From Corynebacterium amycolatum SK46 (GTDB lineage Bacteria > Actinomycetota > Actinomycetes > Mycobacteriales > Mycobacteriaceae), in the NCBI RefSeq assembly GCF_000173655.1, contig NZ_ABZU01000002.1, positions 245,385-309,384 of the forward strand: a stretch of DNA of 64,000 nucleotides, written 5' to 3'. The notes under the pieces were generated by a model. The model had not been told where the DNA came from. It searched no databases and saw only the letters and a program-made list of their open reading frames with translations. Of the stretch, positions 62,225-64,000 are shown piece by piece. The position numbers and the translations under genes were made by a program. Position 1 is the first letter of the stretch; every line of letters begins with the position of its first letter.

Positions 62225-62995
62225 ATGAGTTCTGCTAAACGCTCGTCGAGCGTCAAAGTCCTGCCCACCGTCCTCGGTGTCATCATCGTGGTGGCACTCA
62301 TTGCGATCGCCGGCGAAATCGGCGTCCGGATGTTCGTGAGCAAGGAGATTTCCGACGGCTACCGCACCTCCGCCGAAGAGCGTGGTGCGACGGTCACCGA
62401 AGACCCCAAGGTTTCTTTCGGCACCCGCCCGATGCTGCTCGCCTTGGCCACGAAGTCCGTGCCCTCGATGGACCTGTCCACTCCGAACACACTGGAGGTC
62501 AAGAACCCGGAGGCGCTGGGTGGCGCACCGGAGATCAACGGTGACCCGGCAGCAGAAGTGCACCTGGAAAACGTGGATCTGAGCAATCGTGCGGATCCGA
62601 CCGCAGAGTCGCTGCGAGTGGATGTCACGATCCCACCTCAGCTGCTGCAGGCGCTGATTAACCGGGAAACCGGTGTTCGCGCTTCCACGATCACGCCGCT
62701 GCCGGACGAAGGCCTGTTTAACATTGAATTCGCCTCCGGATTTGCGACCTCCAAGTTCTGCCCGATTGCCAACGGCGGTCATATCGAAATCAACCTGGAG
62801 GGCGGCTCAATCCTCGGCTTAAACCTCGATAGCCTGGCCGGCTGGCTGGGAGAAGCGAGCGGTACGCTGTTGAGCTACGACATCGGCCACGGCATGCAGG
62901 TGGAGGAAGCGCACGTCACCGGGGAGGGCCTGGCGTTGACGCTGACGGGCGCAAATCTGCCTTTGTCGACCGTGAGCGAACTTACCTTTAGCTAG
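62225..62995 (+). CDS. DUF2993 lipid-binding protein (LmeA-like)
   Basis: Protein of 256 residues with an N-terminal membrane anchor (about 12-34) and an extracytoplasmic DUF2993 domain. In mycobacteria the family member LmeA binds phospholipid and supports lipomannan mannan elongation. MgtA, a mannolipid enzyme, is in the same window, and the two may serve one envelope pathway (inference). purU starts 17 bases downstream. Confidence 0.8.
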   Translation: MSSAKRSSSVKVLPTVLGVIIVVALIAIAGEIGVRMFVSKEISDGYRTSAEERGATVTEDPKVSFGTRPMLLALATKSVPSMDLSTPNTLEVKNPEALGGAPEINGDPAAEVHLENVDLSNRADPTAESLRVDVTIPPQLLQALINRETGVRASTITPLPDEGLFNIEFASGFATSKFCPIANGGHIEINLEGGSILGLNLDSLAGWLGEASGTLLSYDIGHGMQVEEAHVTGEGLALTLTGANLPLSTVSELTFS

Positions 62996-63012
62996 CAGGT
63001 AAGATACCGAGA

Positions 63013-63918
63013 ATGACTCGCTCTCTCATCACCGCAAATAGCGGTACTCCCACCGAGCGCCAGTACATCTTCTCGCTCGGCTGTCCAGACCGTACCGGTA
63101 TCGTTTCCACCCTATCGACCTTCCTGTCCGACATTGGTGCGTGGATTACCGAGGCGGACTTTTTCTCCGACCCGGAGACTGGATGGTTTTTCACTCGCCA
63201 GGCTGTCCGCGCCGACGCGCTCGACCTGACTGTAGAAGAGCTGCGCGAGAAGTTCGCTGAGCTCGTCGGTGATTGGGGCCCTGAGGTCCGCTGGAAGGTC
63301 ACCGACAACGCTGTCCCGAAGCGCGCTGTCATCCTGGTGACCAAAGAAGGCCACTGCCTGCAGGATCTGCTCGGCCGCGTCGCGCAGTCCGACTACCCGA
63401 TGGAAATCGCTGCAGTAATTGGTAACCACCGCGATCTGGAGCCGCTGGTCGCCGCGTATGACATTCCTTTCCACCACGTGCCTTTCCCCAAGGATGCCGT
63501 CGGCAAGCGTAAGGCATTCGATGAGGTCGACGAGATTGTCGACGCCGAAAACCCAGATGCCATCGTACTCGCACGTTTCATGCAGATCCTGCCGCCGGAT
63601 CTATGCGAGAAGTGGGAAGGCCGCGCGATCAATATCCACCACAGCTTCCTGCCGTCGTTCATGGGCGCGCGCCCGTACCTGCAGGCTTATCGACGTGGTG
63701 TGAAGCTCATCGGTGCCACCTGCCACTACGCCACTGAGGACCTCGACGACGGCCCGATTATTGAGCAGGACGTCATGCGTGTCTCCCACAAGTACACCGC
63801 TGCGGACATGCAGCGTGAGGGTCGCGATGCGGAGAAGCAGGTCCTCGCCCGCGGTTTGCGCTGGCATCTAGAGGACCGTGTGCAGGTCTACGGCAACCGC
63901 ACCGTGGTATTCCAGTAG
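63013..63918 (+). CDS. purU: Formyltetrahydrofolate deformylase
   Basis: Protein of 301 residues that hydrolyses 10-formyl-THF to formate and THF. An N-terminal ACT domain (LGCPDRTGIVSTLSTFLSD) precedes a formyltransferase-like domain with the catalytic INIHHSFLPSFMGARPY and GATCHYATEDLDDGPII. The end of the gene forms one copy of a 21-base tandem duplication. Confidence 0.96.
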   Translation: MTRSLITANSGTPTERQYIFSLGCPDRTGIVSTLSTFLSDIGAWITEADFFSDPETGWFFTRQAVRADALDLTVEELREKFAELVGDWGPEVRWKVTDNAVPKRAVILVTKEGHCLQDLLGRVAQSDYPMEIAAVIGNHRDLEPLVAAYDIPFHHVPFPKDAVGKRKAFDEVDEIVDAENPDAIVLARFMQILPPDLCEKWEGRAINIHHSFLPSFMGARPYLQAYRRGVKLIGATCHYATEDLDDGPIIEQDVMRVSHKYTAADMQREGRDAEKQVLARGLRWHLEDRVQVYGNRTVVFQ

Positions 63919-63942
63919 ATTACCGTGGTGTTCCAGTAGGTT
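63901..63942. repeat. 21-base tandem duplication over the purU stop
   Basis: Bases 63901-63921, coding the last five residues and stop of purU, are repeated at 63922-63942 with two mismatches. The second copy is untranslated. Confidence 0.85.
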
Positions 63943-64000
63943 TTCGGGGAGCCAGACCTATCCGACAAGGCTGGTCGAGCCTACGCCACAAAGAAAGTGT

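Overview
The window reads as a chromosomal segment of a Corynebacterium (Actinomycetota, Mycobacteriales). The evidence is moderate-to-high G+C, GTG/TTG starts, actinobacterial marker genes (MshA for mycothiol, MgtA mannosyltransferase, SenX3/RegX3, a BldC-like excisionase-fold protein, the 33-residue bS22-like protein), the fused CobA-like/HemD protein, and gene order that follows the Mycobacterium tuberculosis Rv0482-Rv0641 interval with pieces removed. The species cannot be fixed from the sequence alone. No phage, IS element, CRISPR array, rRNA or large island was seen.

Layout. 1-4.6 kb: secE-nusG-rplK-rplA and four tRNA genes (Trp, Met, Thr, Tyr), all on the minus strand, with several terminators and small repeats. 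4.8-13.9 kb: polyprenyl diphosphate synthase, menJ, menG, mgtA, a DUF3592 protein, menD, menC and menB. 14-23.3 kb: pdxY-type kinase, arfB, an SDR, alkB, a two-component system followed by an ABC exporter, a YkvI-like membrane protein and msrA. 23.4-27.7 kb: menE, menA, an alpha/beta hydrolase and two small membrane proteins. 27.7-30.6 kb: rmlB, rmlC, rmlA. 30.6-46.8 kb: cytochrome c assembly (ccsB, resB, ccdA, resA) and heme synthesis (hemL, hemB, hemD fusion, hemC, hemA), with a degenerate P-type ATPase homologue inside the heme cluster. 46.9-64 kb: HAD phosphatase, bS22, BldC-like protein, proC, ppx, regX3-senX3, gpmA, mshA, acyl-CoA synthetase, murB, an LmeA-like protein and purU.

How it works together. 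The window holds most of the menaquinone pathway (MenD, C, E, B, A, G, J and the side-chain synthase), the early heme pathway (HemA, L, B, C, D) and the System II cytochrome c assembly proteins, so it is largely a respiratory-chain cofactor region. Not seen here are menF, hemE, hemY/cgoX, hemH/cpfC and rmlD.

The two most notable signals are (1) a strongly over-represented 11-mer family, GCTTNACGACG, at 25 sites on both strands, in genes in several reading frames and between genes, with T or A at position 5 in 16 of them; and (2) an 863-residue P-type ATPase homologue whose catalytic and metal-binding motifs have all been replaced while its length and fold signatures are kept.
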